A DNA stretch of 64,000 nucleotides. It comes from Cristatella mucedo. Taxonomy: Eukaryota; Bryozoa; Phylactolaemata; Cristatellidae. The notes below the pieces were generated by a model. The model was not told the DNA's origin. It made no database searches and saw only the letters and a program-made list of their open reading frames with translations. Of this stretch, positions 1-11,257 are shown piece after piece. The stretch is taken from NCBI GenBank assembly GCA_009760855.2, contig WPIO01000123.1:1056001-1120000 (forward strand). Reading direction: 5' to 3'. Each line of letters opens with the position of its first letter. Position 1 is the stretch's first letter. A program made the translations under genes and the position numbers.

Positions 1-258
1 TCTCCAAGTGCCGGCTATGGCACATCTTTTTCAGCGGTCCTGAACTGCTACTTCTATGCTACTCACTACCTCAACTGCTCTCCTAACTCTGCTATGCTTC
101 CCACTTTCTCTTTGTTGTGTGAGACGAAGTCTGTTGGCTACCGATAGCGTACCGAAAGCCGCATAGGCTGTGTGTGTGCTATACAAAACTCTCCTGCGTA
201 ACACCCACATGGTCTTTATGACTTTGTGGAGTTACTGACGGAGATACATTCCATTACA
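1..258 (+). mobile_element. Family A CR1/L2-like retrotransposon, 3' end
   Basis: This is the 3' terminus of the non-LTR family here called A, cut by the window edge. It matches the end of the long copy at 55250-58075, including the conserved last coding stretch and the short stem formed by CCACA and TGTGG. It closes with an ACATT-type simple tail that runs straight into the integrase relic, so it probably landed in, or truncated, that gene. Confidence 0.8.
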
Positions 259-260
259 TT

Positions 261-900
261 AAAACAAAGTCTACTAAAGAAGTAACAAAAGCAATAATAG
301 ATAATTACAATAACGGTCCTTTGAAATGGCCAAAGAAAATGACAGTTGATCCAAGATCAGAGTTTAAAGGAGAGTTTGCTAGAGAAATGAAAAAGCATGA
401 AACACAAATTATTGAAGGTACTGGTGAAAAGAGTGGTGCATTAGTTGAAAGAATGATTAGAACAGTTGCTGAGAGCATTTATTGCTCAGTGTGAAAAAGA
501 AATAGAAAGTATAAGTAAAGAAGAATATACTAGAAACAGAGAGTGGATTGATAATTTACCAAAGATATTTTATTATCTAAATAATAGTGTTACGAATGCA
601 ATAGGGGAAAAACCTGTTAAAGCGATAAAAAAAAAGAAAAAGTAAAACTAAAGAAACCAAAATATCAATGAAAAGTAGGAGAACAAGAACCGTTATTAGA
701 CCTTGAAATAACTGTTAGATATTTATTAAAACCAGGTGAAGGAGAAGATGAAAAAGAAGAAGAGCTACAGATGCGATACGGTGTTTAACTAAACATACTA
801 TTGTTAGAATAATGGTATTGCAAGAACAATCTGTTAGATATTGGGTAAATGATGTTAAAAGAAGTTTTGTTAGAGAGGAATTTCAAGTTATTAAGCCTTA
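261..900 (+). pseudogene. Polinton-type integrase, C-terminal part, broken
   Basis: Retroviral-type (rve) integrase of the Polinton/Maverick kind, which inserts linear element DNA into chromosomes. The N-terminal zinc finger and first catalytic Asp are missing. The second Asp lies in a 'VDPRSEF' stretch and the catalytic Glu in 'LVERMIRT'. The typical C-terminal tail follows, with 'RYLLKPGE', 'RRATD' and a 'RSFVREEFQV' ending just before the TAG at 898-900. The reading frame shifts near 465, in the A-run near 630 and near 750, and there is an in-frame TGA near 671. It is AT-rich like the Polinton block at 36519-51010 and may come from the same element or a sister copy. Confidence 0.85.
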
Positions 901-1130
901 GAAGCGTGTGGACTTTTTAATGGTTCAATTAATATTTCGAATTCTTCTTTAGTTACTTTGTCATCGTCTAATGCATCTACAATCTTTGAAACTAAGTTAT
1001 GATTTGCTTGGAGTAGATCTTTTCCTTCTATCAATTTGTGATACTGTACTATCTATTGAGGTTATCGTTGTTGATAAAGCACCTTATACTGTTACTACGT
1101 GAGAAAGCTCCTCATATTTTTTAATGTAAG
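891..1130 (-). pseudogene. Small Polinton-associated ORF, frameshifted
   Basis: The minus-strand reading gives a helical, acidic C-terminus of about 48 residues ('SKIVDALDDDKVTKEEF' and following) ending at the stop at 891-893. It overlaps the last codons of the convergent integrase by ten bases. Its upstream half continues in another frame, so at least one indel is present. The pattern of alternating small residues followed by a short EF-like helix resembles a small protein often seen in cnidarian Polintons, but I cannot name its function. Confidence 0.45.
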
Positions 1131-1389
1131 TACTGGTTACTGTAATCGCAAGAGATAGTAGGATAACTATAAATTGAAAACATATTTAACTCTTATTAGT
1201 TTAGTTATGCAAACTTTAATTCTATCATTGTCTAAAAGTACTTGGTATTTGCGTATTTGGTTCGAAGGTCTGACATTTTCCTATTTTAATCAAAATCGTT
1301 TTATCAATCGTATGACGTCATGTACTAAATTTAGACCGCCGGGGAATTCCTGATGTGACATGTGAGTAGGAGTTAAGTTCCTTTCCAAG

Positions 1390-1584
1390 ATGGCCTCCTG
1401 CGACGAAGTACCGTTCGTTTTCGATGCTCAGTATTTAGATGACGATCTAGCAGTTGTAGAAGAAGTATCCATACATGAGTACTTTGAAATTTTACATAAA
1501 GAGTTTGACGTCATAAATGAATCCGTCAATTTGGTGTTTAATGAGATAAGTCGGATGGAAGCATCCAAAAGCTTGTCATCACTT
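1390..1584 (+). CDS. Coding-looking first exon, unknown protein
   Basis: An ATG in a good context (AAGATGG) opens an acidic reading frame starting 'MASCDEVPFVFDAQYLDDD'. It reads about 65 residues before a possible splice donor (CTT|GTGAGG) at 1584-1586. Beyond that the frame runs into minisatellite sequence, which argues that coding ends near the donor. A palindromic CRE-like TGACGTCA-type core lies about 75 bases upstream of the start. The donor would leave phase 0, which does not fit the exon at 12321 (phase 1), so a direct link to that gene is not supported. I do not recognise the protein; it could also be a leftover of a transposon. Confidence 0.35.
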
Positions 1585-1599
1585 GTGAGGATACATTCA

Positions 1600-3225
1600 T
1601 TGTCGCCTATCCTTTACCATTCTCGCCTAGTTCAAGTCGATGCCCAGAGGGTGACTTGTAGCGCCCTGCTGGCTTTGGCTGAATTTTAGCGCGAACAAGA
1701 GCTGTTCGGCGGCGGGCTAGAGCCCCTTTGTCCTGGAGCAGTGAGCCAGAGAGGAAGCGCTTAGGAGCAGGCCAGGAAGCTCTGAGACGAGCGGCGGCGA
1801 TTCGGCCTTTAGAATTGGTCCGATACTCGCGGAAGCTGCTGATAGATGTTGGCTGGCCTGTCAACCCCCGCCTTCCCTCTTTCCAAGAAAGAATCGTCTG
1901 GAACCCATTCGCCATTCAAGCTGGACGGAGGTGCCCTTCCAGTGGCCTGGGGACGGTAAGAATTCCTTTCTGTAATGGGCCAAGGTGTCCGGGCCCAATA
2001 CCACTAAGCTCTTGCCCATTGTTTCAGCTAGGTATTTAAGAGTCGAGCGACGCTCGCTCTTGGCCTCGTGTCTTTTAGTCTTTGGTCCGGCTTCGACGCC
2101 GTCGCACTCGTTTCTCTGAAAGCGAGGGAGGAGGGCGGGCTGTTCGCCGGCGATTGACTGAACAAGACGAGACAGCGCTAGGAGGATTCGGTGGAACCCC
2201 ACCGAATACGGTCGTATCGCGCCCGAGCTGGCATTTTGTGTGTTCTTTCGTGTTTTGTGTTTCTTTTGTGTCGTGTGTGTGCGCGCTAGCACGTGGTCTC
2301 GGCATAAGGATTTGCCGGCGCGAGCTAGGTGTAGTTGGCGTGTGTGGAGCTCTAGTTCACTGGGTAGGGTTTATGCTCCGGGTCGCGCTTCAGTGTGGAG
2401 AAGTATTTCCTCCGCAGGAGTGCTTGAGTTGGCGTGTGTGGAGTATTCCGGTCGCACTGGTGGAAACCGAGTTCTAGTTCACCGGGTAGGGTTTAGACTC
2501 CGGTTCGCACTTCAGTGTGGAGAAGTACTCCCTCCGCTCGAGTGTTTAAGTTGGCGTGTTTGGGGTATTCCCTCGGCACAGGTGGGAACGGATTCCTAGT
2601 TCACCGGTTAGGGTTTAGGGTCCGGGTCGCGCTTAGTGTAGAGGAGTATTCCCTCTGCAAGTGTTGAACGTGCGAGGAGTGTGGAGATAAAGCTGAACTA
2701 GACGCGCAGCGACTTTGTGCGCTTGCGAATAAAGTTCAGAAAAATCCCCAATTTGTGTGTCTTGCTTCCAATTCACGCCGCGGACTCACGACCCCCTTGA
2801 GTAACGGTAAGCAGGTCAGCGCCAGAAACGCTCGTTTCGTGGCGGCCAGCTTATTGCGCGTAGGCGCGCACCGAACGGCATTGGGCGATAGGCTACGCCG
2901 CTAGCTAAGCGGCAGGTCAAGCTTACTCCGCCGTGCCTTCAGCGTTACAGACTTGTTCAATCGTCTTTACTTACCATTCTTATGTAGTTCAAGTCGATGC
3001 CCAGAGGGTGACTTGTTCAATCGTGCTTACTTACCATTCTGGCCTAGTTCAAGTCGATGCCCAGAGGGTGACTTGTTCAATCGTATTTACTTACCATTCT
3101 TATTTAGTTCAAGTCGATGCACAGAGGGTGACTTGTTCAATCGTCTTTACTTGCCATTCTTATTTAGTTCAAGTCTATGCCCTTAGGGTGACTTGTTCAA
3201 TCGTCTATCCTGCATCTTTCTTGGG
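1600..3225. repeat. 60-bp minisatellite interrupted by an insertion
   Basis: A 60-bp unit containing 'AAGTCGATGCCCAGAGGGTG' is repeated about four and a half times from 2950 to 3215, with a few substitutions between units. One further unit with the same core lies at about 1610-1656. The two parts are separated by the insertion at 1657-2949. Reading through the repeat gives a repetitive 'protein' in two frames, which is a by-product of the 60-bp period being divisible by three. Confidence 0.9.
1657..2949. mobile_element. Candidate solo LTR, 1.29 kb, in the minisatellite
   Basis: The segment begins TGTAGCGCC and ends GCGTTACA, so it has TG...CA ends. It is flanked by GACT on both sides (1653-1656 and 2950-2953), and removing it rejoins the 60-bp repeat. 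It is GC-richer than its surroundings. It has a TATTTAAG box near 2032, an AATAAA signal near 2728, and about three internal tandem units of roughly 125-130 bp between 2330 and 2660. These are LTR traits; no coding partner is present, hence 'solo'. The long ORFs inside are mutually overlapping and look incidental. Confidence 0.65.
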
Positions 3226-3540
3226 AGCTCGTGTCTACACAGCTCGGGTTTTGGGGTTTTCGTCATTTAATAAACAGTTTTTCAAATGCATGACAAGTAT
3301 TTTTTGGACATCAAGATGAATCAACACTTAAAAACGTAAGTATGTAAAGGTAAGTAAGGTAAGTATTGCGGCGCACAGGGTGTGGTCGGCATGTGCAGGT
3401 TAAAGTTCATATACCGGATTTGAACACATGCGGCCGGCCAGCTGCCTTATTGAACCAATCGTTAACGCACTTGCTTCCACACGCTACGAGCACGAGATCG
3501 AATCCGATTCAGACCAATTACTTATAATTGTTAAAATTCT
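3226..3540. other. Non-coding stretch
   Basis: No gene seen. A short segment at about 3440-3515 has a tRNA-like B-box (GATCGAATCCG) and may be a worn SINE, but I could not find a matching A-box with confidence. Confidence 0.3.
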
Positions 3541-3552
3541 TATAACATTTTC

Positions 3553-3987
3553 TTAAATTTTATATATTAAATTTCTCATAACAAAATAATCCCACTTACG
3601 CACATGAGACAATTTTTTTACATTCTGTATATCAAAATTAGAAAGACCTTCTCCATAAATTTCAAAACCTTCCAGACTATCAAATACTAGTATTTTATTA
3701 TCTTCTAAATCAATAAAATCTTGTCGTTGAAGAGAATTAATTAAAATATTCCTTGCAATATCAATAATTACTCCAATAATATTTAACCAAAAATGAAAAG
3801 TAGCAAGTTTCTCAATTGGATGAATGCTAAACCCTGTTTCTATTTTTACATCACATTTACCTTTCAATACATCTCTAACAAGTAAACAAGAGACTACACA
3901 AAAACCCTTAATTCCTTTAATATAAAATGCTTCTGCAACTGTTTCAAAAATGTTCCGAACATCTGCAGTAAACATTTGTAGACTCAT
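3553..3987 (-). CDS. Intact AT-rich ORF, Cys-His-Asp protease-like fold
   Basis: An uninterrupted ORF of about 144 residues from the ATG at 3987 ('MSLQMFTADVRN'). The near-cognate codon three positions earlier gives no better start. Residue order Cys ('GFCVVSCLLVRDVL'), His ('FHFWLNIIG') and Asp ('VIIDIA') with the predicted helix-strand-strand spacing resembles transglutaminase-like or papain-like hydrolases. That is a pattern match only. Base composition is as AT-rich as the Polinton genes and unlike the DNA on both sides, so it may be a virus- or element-borne cargo gene. No partner gene abuts it. The catalytic role is inferred and could be wrong. Confidence 0.5.
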   Translation of the reverse strand: MSLQMFTADVRNIFETVAEAFYIKGIKGFCVVSCLLVRDVLKGKCDVKIETGFSIHPIEKLATFHFWLNIIGVIIDIARNILINSLQRQDFIDLEDNKILVFDSLEGFEIYGEGLSNFDIQNVKKLSHVRKWDYFVMRNLIYKI

Positions 3988-3999
3988 ACTTTTCAATAA

Positions 4000-5860
4000 A
4001 ATGTGAATTCTCCATCGTATATTATAATTACTTTTTAATTTAAAATGTTTTCGTTATGAAGTAAAATTTGTTGAGTAGTCAGGGGTTTTTCCATTTTGTA
4101 GACTTAAACTCAAAGATAGCATTTTGAAACGAGATCTTGCAAAAAGCGAGATCGAGTGAAAAAATGCTCGATTTCAGGTGAGGCCGCAAAGGGAAAATCA
4201 CCTTCTACTAAGCATATCCATTAACTCTAGCTTCCAGTAGCATAATCACTAACATCAAAGGAGTCAACGCAATTGCTTTCGTTATCGAACGCAAGTGACT
4301 CCTTTGACGTGGGGGAGCCTGTGGCAACAACTTCCTGTTAACGTCTCAACCTGGAGACCTGGTCGTGTGATATCATTAGCCAATGGTTTTACGAGACGGC
4401 TCAGCACAGCTGCCGCAGGGGATAATTTCCGGCCCCTTACAAACCCACGATGAATTGTTTTTTTGCACGTAACGATAAAAGGTCCTTGCAAGCAAGTAGA
4501 ATTGCGAGCGAGTTAAAAAAAATTCTTAAGGGAAAAAACAACTCATCAAGGGTATCCTGTGAGAATTGTCTTCTTACATTCGAGCAACCCCATTAGTGGA
4601 AGGAGTTTCCCACCTCATTTTAAGGTCAATTTGATTGCTGGGGAAATCCCCGTATGAGTAACGCTTAGTGCCTTACATGGCCGTTTGACCTTTTACGGTG
4701 GAGGGGACAACAGGCATTTGAACACAGCCACTAGCCGTAGCTGATTGGATTGCCGCAGTGTGGCCGAAGTAAAGGTAAGTTAACTTAGTTCGATGTCAAG
4801 ATAGGGGAACGCATACTTTGAACCTTTGAGGCTTAATTAGTGCCACAATTGCTAGTTGTAAGCCAGCGACCAACGACAGTAGTTGGGTCAGTGAGTGTCC
4901 TGCAAGCTACATCGGTCTGAGCCGCTGGTCTGGATTATTCCTACTGCTTACGAGCAGGTTTTATTGCATCACAAGTCTTTTACCACATCACTATGAAAAG
5001 AGATTTAATGTGTGGAAACTTAAATTACTTGGCTTATTCGCCTCGGTGCTTGTAAATTCAAAACCAATAAAGCTAGCTGAGAGAGATCATTTCTCACCCG
5101 GCTTTACTACTGGATATCTAATTAGCCAAGAGCAGTCTTCTAATTGAGCCAGAGGCTTGCTGGAAAGTGAAAGTGGGAGGATTGGAATCGGTTTGCATCG
5201 ACTACCATAGGTAATTTAGTGAGTTGGCATCCAAAAGTCATTTCCTAATAAATGCCCGGTTTCGGGAGACACAAGACTTGAAGCTTGGTCGTGCTGCTAA
5301 GCCATATTCGTGGTCCGTCCATGGGCCGCTAAATCTTAAAGCCATCCAGAAGTTTTAGTTCTTACTGTCTTGAAAGCAAGGGTGTCAGCGGGAAATTTGA
5401 AAGTGGGGCATATTTCACTAGCCTGAGCAGGAATAGGATGGTTGAATGTGTTCACTGTGGCTGCTGCTGCTCAAGCGAATTGTAAGCTAGACCTTTTACC
5501 CGAGCCATTTTAATTATATCTCTCACTCCACAAACAAAAAAGCTGCTGCCTTACTAGCTAATGCCAATTAGACCAAGAAACTTCACTAGTAAATGGATAT
5601 AAAAAAATCTTCTAAATTGTATGCAATTACTTTATGGCTTGTGCATGCAGTTTAGATTCTGATTCTGCAGGGGAGACATATTTCAATGAAATTCTAACCA
5701 CTCAGAAGCTCGTCCCCTGGTTCTCATCTGGGGAACGGTGTAATGACACGCTGCAGAGCCGTTAAACACAAGCGGCCACAACTGGGTGCCGAAAGCAACT
5801 ATTTATTGTGGGCCTGTTGGTAATGGTTACTCGCCGGCACAAGCTCTGAACGTGGCGCTC
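4000..5860. other. Non-coding DNA with worn repeat traces
   Basis: No convincing coding sequence. It contains a 12-bp perfect inverted repeat at 4255-4307 (listed separately). A degraded relative of the 7140-7510 repeat lies at about 4560-4740. A very worn version of the family B 3' hairpin sits near 5060-5110. Confidence 0.5.
4255..4307. repeat. Perfect 12-bp inverted repeat (hairpin)
   Basis: TCAAAGGAGTCA at 4255-4266 is exactly mirrored by TGACTCCTTTGA at 4296-4307, with a 29-base loop. No T-run follows, so it is not a simple terminator. It may be the tip of a foldback element. Confidence 0.6.
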
Positions 5861-5997
5861 ACCGGACCGACAGAGTTACCCGTGCGAACTCCAGAAGCTC
5901 GAGTATAATAAATTACCCTAAGCGTTTACGCTATGCATACCGGACCGACAGAGTTAACTTCGTGAGAACTCCCAAAGCCCGACCACAATAAGCTACC
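5861..5997. repeat. Two-copy local tandem duplication
   Basis: Two diverged copies of about 57 bp, both starting 'ACCGGACCGACAGAGTTA', lie 78 bases apart at 5861-5917 and 5939-5997. The following sequence to about 6115 has no gene. Confidence 0.6.
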
Positions 5998-6114
5998 GCA
6001 CTCTTGAGTCGCTAATGACGGTCCCGACCCCGAAGGCAGACCTCTGCAGCACCACCAGATATGAGTAGCTAACTGAGCATCCGACAGAACACAGCCACTC
6101 AGTCTAAGTTGCAC

Positions 6115-6655
6115 TTTGCTCCTTTGCTAAAAGAGCTAGGATGGATGCCGGTTGAGCAACGGATACAGAGCAAAGTTCTTAGGTTGACCCACAAGGCCGG
6201 CCACGAGCTTGGCTCCTTCATCCCTTGCTGAACTGCTGCATCGGTTTCAGCCTGTTTGCCCCCTCAGGTCCCGTGTGGACAATACATTAGCTGTTCCATT
6301 CCTCAGCTTAAAGACCGTTGGCTACAGAAGCTTTAGCTCGGCAGATCCTAGACTGTGAAACTCGCTTCCACAATTCTTATGCAACGACAACTACTCTCCT
6401 ACTGTCAACTACGGCTCATCCTTTACAGCAGTCCTGAGCTGCTACTTCAATGCTACTCACTACCTCAACTGCTCTCCTGACTCTCCTATGCTTCCCACTT
6501 TCTCTTTGTTGTGTGAGACAAAGTCTGTTGGTGATCGATTGAGTACCGAAAGGCGCATAGGCTGTGAGTGTGGTATACAAAATTCTCCTGCGTAACGCCC
6601 ACGTGGTCTATATGACTTTGTGGAGTTACAGACGGAGATACATTACATTACATTA
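6115..6655 (+). mobile_element. Family A 3' end copy
   Basis: 5'-truncated copy, starting in the region encoding 'LLKELEWLPVEQR' of the reference copy at 57550. It carries the usual final segment with the CCACA/TGTGG-like stem and an ACATT tail. Several frameshifts and stops are present. Confidence 0.85.
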
Positions 6656-6749
6656 ACTGTTCGTCACCATAGGTTCGACTCTCCTGCTTTCGAGGCGTAG
6701 TCTCGCATCTACTACCGAAGCTGCAGCCCCGAGCTGTCAGTCGTCTTGT

Positions 6750-6750
6750 T

Positions 6751-6795
<45 letters not shown>

Positions 6796-6840
6796 GCTCT
6801 CTGTGTGTGTTTCTCTCTGTCTCTGTCTTTCTGTGTGTGT
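6750..6840. repeat. CT-rich microsatellite
   Basis: About 22 CT units followed by mixed CTCTGTGTGT-type repeats. The flanking 6655-6750 and 6840-7140 show no gene. Confidence 0.95.
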
Positions 6841-7139
6841 CAACCCCTTGAGCTTAGCTGTTACTTTGTCGGACCCCTACTCTTGGTGTCCGTCCTTGGC
6901 CTATTCGCTGTGCCAGCTTGCCATCCTTTTGCTCTTTGTCTAATGGAGTACGGTAGTCGGTCTACATCCTGACCAAAGCTCTTTGTCTGACCAAAGCTCC
7001 ATTTTAAACTGAGCAGCTACAGGTTGCTCTAAGTGCCCTAGTCATACCCACTAAGGCAAGGGCATTTGTATTGCAGCTAACCTGAGAACTGCCCCAGTGC
7101 CAAATGAATGGAACGGCCAGGTACTCACTTCGGTCTACA

Positions 7140-7510
7140 TCTGAACTGCTCCTAGCAGCAGGCCTCATTAGTTGAGGGAATTTTCATCCTCAGTCCCTAT
7201 AAGGTCACCATGTGTTTGCCTAATGAGGGAATGGCCAATTGTTCTGTCACTATCTCACTTGTCCTCGGAGCATGCTAGCACTAAACTTTCGATCATGCTT
7301 CCTTTTCAACAAAAACAAAGTACCTAGGAAGAGATATAGTTCTCTTAAGGCGATACAGCAAAGGTAGTATCATTATTATAACCCTTATTATGGCAAATAT
7401 GAACCTAAGGTTTGCTGCCATGCTCCACTAATTATGATGAAGGGGTAGGCAGCATTTCACAGCAGCCACTAGATACCTCTTGTGTGATTGACTCCAAATG
7501 GCCGACCAAA
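7140..7510. repeat. Interspersed repeat C, copy 1
   Basis: Shares its full extent with 9570-9990. Both begin at 'AGAGGGAATTTT'-type sequence, contain a family-B-like 'CCTAGGAAGAGAT' block, then an AT-rich spacer, and end at 'ACTCCAAATGG'. Shorter pieces of the same repeat recur near 7855-7935 and 11385-11450. It is a non-coding interspersed family that seems to have captured or share the family B tail. Confidence 0.6.
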
Positions 7511-9569
7511 AAGCTTTATGTAACATATCTCCCTACAATTAATGTCCTTCCAGCCGAATGCTTGCTTTGTGCATAGCAGGTCACAGTTACTTCCACTTAG
7601 GCTATTTTTAGGCATATGAGTTCAGATGCGATGTCGTTAATGTATGGATTAATTTGAGATGCCCTGTTTCTCACTCAGAACGTCTGAATTTTCAGCTGTT
7701 AGTATGCAAACGGTGTTCAATTTTTTGTGTGCAATTGCTTGGTTTATTGTATGTGCTATTTTATATGTGGTAAATGAAAGTGGTATTACCACGTTACTTA
7801 CATAAATAGACATACTAGCTACTTGTGTAGTACTGCATTTGAGCTGTTGCCAGCAGTGTAGGCAGCTTTACAGTAGGGAATTTCCAACCTTATTCTCTAG
7901 CAGCTAACCATGTGTTGGCAGCAAGGGGAATACCTGATTGAAAAGCGCATTTAGCCTTCTATGGCTAATTTTGCTGTTTCTCTGCTCTCCACCTAAACGA
8001 CACGTTTTCACACATCGAATCATAAAACAAGTTGTCTGCCAAGCTCGATGCCATTAAATCAGCTCCTATTAAGTGTGTCATGCTGGTTACATTAGTCCAA
8101 GTAGTTAGACTTGAATAGTACTGTTACGCTCAGGTTTTATTGTTACAGTAGTTATTTTATCTGCATAATTATGCAGAGCTTTGTACTTTCTGTACGACTA
8201 AATTAATCAATCATGCTTCCTGTGCAGCCTAATTAAAGCCTCTAGACAGGGAATAAGTTCTCTGAGGGTGCTTCACAAAGTGTGTTATTATTATTAGTAT
8301 TAGTATTAGTATTGTTATTATTACTAAAAAGCTTAGGTTTTCTAAGCAGGTGCCTTCTAAGTCAATCAGGTATTTCGATATGAAGAAGTTTATGACCTTT
8401 TAGTATATGAGCAATGACGAACAGGACATCTTTTTACCACCGAGAGCTCAGAAGGCAGAATGCTTATTTAGGGACAAGCTAAGCACTGCCCTTGCGACTT
8501 TTGCATTACTCGGTGACTATAGTGCCATCTATTCGACCAGTGCCTCAATCAGTCGGTTCAGCTGCAGCAGTGGTAAGCTCATGTGCATAGCAGGATGCAC
8601 TGACACTGCCGGTATTGCCTAATTAAATAAGAAGGCCAAGAACTTATAGCAACATCTTGATGCAAAGTTATTGGCAGTTTAGTCGGTTTCTAGCCTTTCT
8701 GCCCCGAGCGACTCATCCGACTTTCGAGAGTTAATTCAATGTATAGGATACTTCGAAATGGAAATTCGTTTGCAAGTGAAGTGGTCGAAGTTACTGTGGT
8801 AAAAGAGCCACGTTGCCATGGTGGGTCTTCTGTCGGCTGTGGCCTATGCAGTCTGCGGTTGCTCAGCCCAGGTGTCAGAATCTTAGCAGAGTAGTAGGTG
8901 GGCTTTTAGTTGCAACAGCTGCATTAATCGTTCGGGGTTATATTGAAGTGCTTCAATGTCTCAACTTTCGCCGATTAAGTTTAGCATAATTTCAGGTCCC
9001 ACATGAAAATTGTAGAATTACTTTTCTCGGTGGTATCAATGGTGAAAAATATTCTTTGGGTATGCAGCATCTGGGTAGGTCACAGCTGTGGAGGTGTTGC
9101 TTGGCTCTGGGATTGTTCTCCCAATCCCCTCGGAGTATCGTTTTTCCTATCGGAATATCGTGCTTAGCGAATGCAATTTCGTAACACCATCAGTCAGAAA
9201 GTACCAGACCAACCGACTGACTACGTAGCAGCAAAATGGGCATCCTGGTTTCAGGAGAGATTATGGTTCATACAAGACTTAAAGCTATCTATGTTTACAT
9301 GGCAAAAACTGTAGTATGCATATGAACGATCAAGACTGACTGCCCATCGTCAGGCATACCTCTACCCTAATTCTATGAAGCCTTGATCAGCTGCTGACAT
9401 GCATAAGTTACATAATAAATATTACCTTAGCCTCGGATTACGTCCCTAAAACATTCATAAAAGCTTTCGTTAGGCCACTATGTAAGAAAGCAGCAATGAA
9501 CCAAGAGAACTTGAACAGCTCCTGTAAAGTCTTTCTTTTGCCGTTCCTATCAACGACTCTAGATCTATC
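7511..9569. other. Non-coding stretch
   Basis: No supported gene. A family-B-like hairpin tail with ATT/AGT repeats lies at about 8225-8325. The 71-codon frame at 8407-8622 has no recognisable features and no splice context that I trust. Confidence 0.4.
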
Positions 9570-9990
9570 TCAGCTGGTAGTAGCAGCTGGCTGCATTAGT
9601 AGAGGGAATTTTAATCCTCAGTCCCTCTTGGGTTACCAATTGTTTGCCTGCATTGGGCATGGCCAGTTGTTCGGTTGCTATCTCCACCTGATGGACACTT
9701 GCCCTTGGAGCATTACAGCACTAAACTTTCGATGTGATTCCTTTTCCACAAATTCAAATTCCCTAGGAAGAGATTGAGTTATCTGAAGGTGATACAGAAA
9801 ATGTATTTTAATAATAATATTATTATTAATATTATATTTAATATATTAATATACTATTTCATATTAATATTAATATTTTAATATAGGGAATAATAGCCCA
9901 AGGTATGCTGCCAAGCTCCACTACTTATGATTAAAGGGTAGGTAGCATTTCCTAGAGGCCACTGGATACCTCTAGTGTGATTAACTCCAA
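9570..9990. repeat. Interspersed repeat C, copy 2
   Basis: Second copy of the repeat at 7140-7510. Its internal spacer (9790-9895) has expanded into nearly pure A/T with nested palindromes of AATATT and TTAATATTAA type, which could extrude as cruciforms. Confidence 0.6.
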
Positions 9991-11010
9991 ATGGTATGGC
10001 CAGGGTATCCATATGGCCAAACAAAAGTCCTTATATAATGTATAATACTGTGCATGCTGTGACTAACCACACTTGTATGCTGACCCTCTGCATATCACCC
10101 ATAGCCATGTTATTTATGCTGTTTATCAAGTATGATACGACTAACCATTTGATCGTGTTTCTTTAGCAGCAAATGTAAAGTGCCTAGGAATAGATCGAGT
10201 TCTCTGTGAGCGCTTTATCAAGTGTACAATTAGTATTGATATTATTGTAGTATGTCCCTTTAATTTATGCCCAGCGGAATGCTGACTTTGCAAATTGCAG
10301 GCCACAGTTACTTTCACTATTGCTAAATTTAAGCATCTGAGCCCAACGTCTGCATTCTGTAGGTGCATGTCCTGCACATTCAGCTTTACAGGTAATTAGT
10401 CTGGATTAGGACGAAATTGCAGCATGTTTTATAGAAACTTTTCTTATTCAAATCATGCTGAACAGTCATATAAAACGAGATGAAACCGCACGGGTTTGAA
10501 GCCCAGGTGGTTGGGGCTGGGTAAGTGGTATTCCATAGGGCTTATTTAGATCAGTAAACATTCAAGTACGTGATGATGGCCACAGTGCAGGATCCCTAAC
10601 TAGTCAGCTTTGTCTTCTAGTGCAACCCCAGGCTTGATGGAACTTACTGGTGGGTGCAAAGGAAGCACTTAGCTACTATCTGATTATATGAAATATATAT
10701 ATATCTAAATGCCTTCCAGTCAGTGTCGTTCTAACTTTCTTGTGAGCAAAGATGTAGGCTAGGAAACTTAACAGTATTGCACATTTCGCTGGCCTATGCT
10801 AGACTAGGAAAGTTCAATTGTTCCCTAAAGCTGCTGCTGTTACAGCAACGTGTGAGTCAGACCTTTCACCTGAGTCATTTCGACTTTATTACTTCACACA
10901 AAATTCTGGCGTGCTAACATGTGCCATTTAGGCTGAACGACTTCACTAGTGAAGAGTCCTAATGTGCATATTCATAGTTTGAATATGCCACTGTTTGATA
11001 ATTTAATGCA
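9991..11010. other. Non-coding stretch with a family B tail trace
   Basis: A family B 3' tail ('AATGTAAAGTGCCTAGGAA' to the terminal ATT-like repeats) lies at about 10050-10250. A short TA microsatellite sits near 10695. No gene seen in the remainder. Confidence 0.5.
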
Positions 11011-11011
11011 C

Positions 11012-11257
11012 CCAACTGCCGACTATGGCACATCTTTTTCAGCGGTCCTGAACTGCTACTTCTATGCTACTCACTACCTCAACTGCTCTCCTGACTCTGC
11101 TATGCTTCCCACTTTCTCTTTGTTGCATGAGACGAAGTCTGTTGGCTACCGAATGCGTACCGAAAGCCGCTTAGGCTGTGAGTGCGCTATACAAAACTCT
11201 CCTGCGTAACACCCACATGATCTTTATGACTTTGTGGAGTTACTGACGGAGATACAG
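11012..11257 (+). mobile_element. Family A 3' end, with CAG tail
   Basis: Short 3' end of family A starting at the segment encoding 'YGTSFSAVLNCYFYATHYL'. Unlike the other copies, its simple tail is not ACATT but a run of eight CAG units at about 11257-11281. Confidence 0.85.

Noticed and set aside
1607-2599. Several ORFs of 75-145 codons on both strands between 1607 and 2599
   Set aside because: They overlap each other in opposing frames, lie in a GC-rich LTR-like insertion with internal tandem repeats, and show no motif.
2933-3319. Repetitive proteins encoded by the minisatellite
   Set aside because: The 60-bp unit is a multiple of three, so two frames stay open by arithmetic alone; there is no start context or codon-level constraint.
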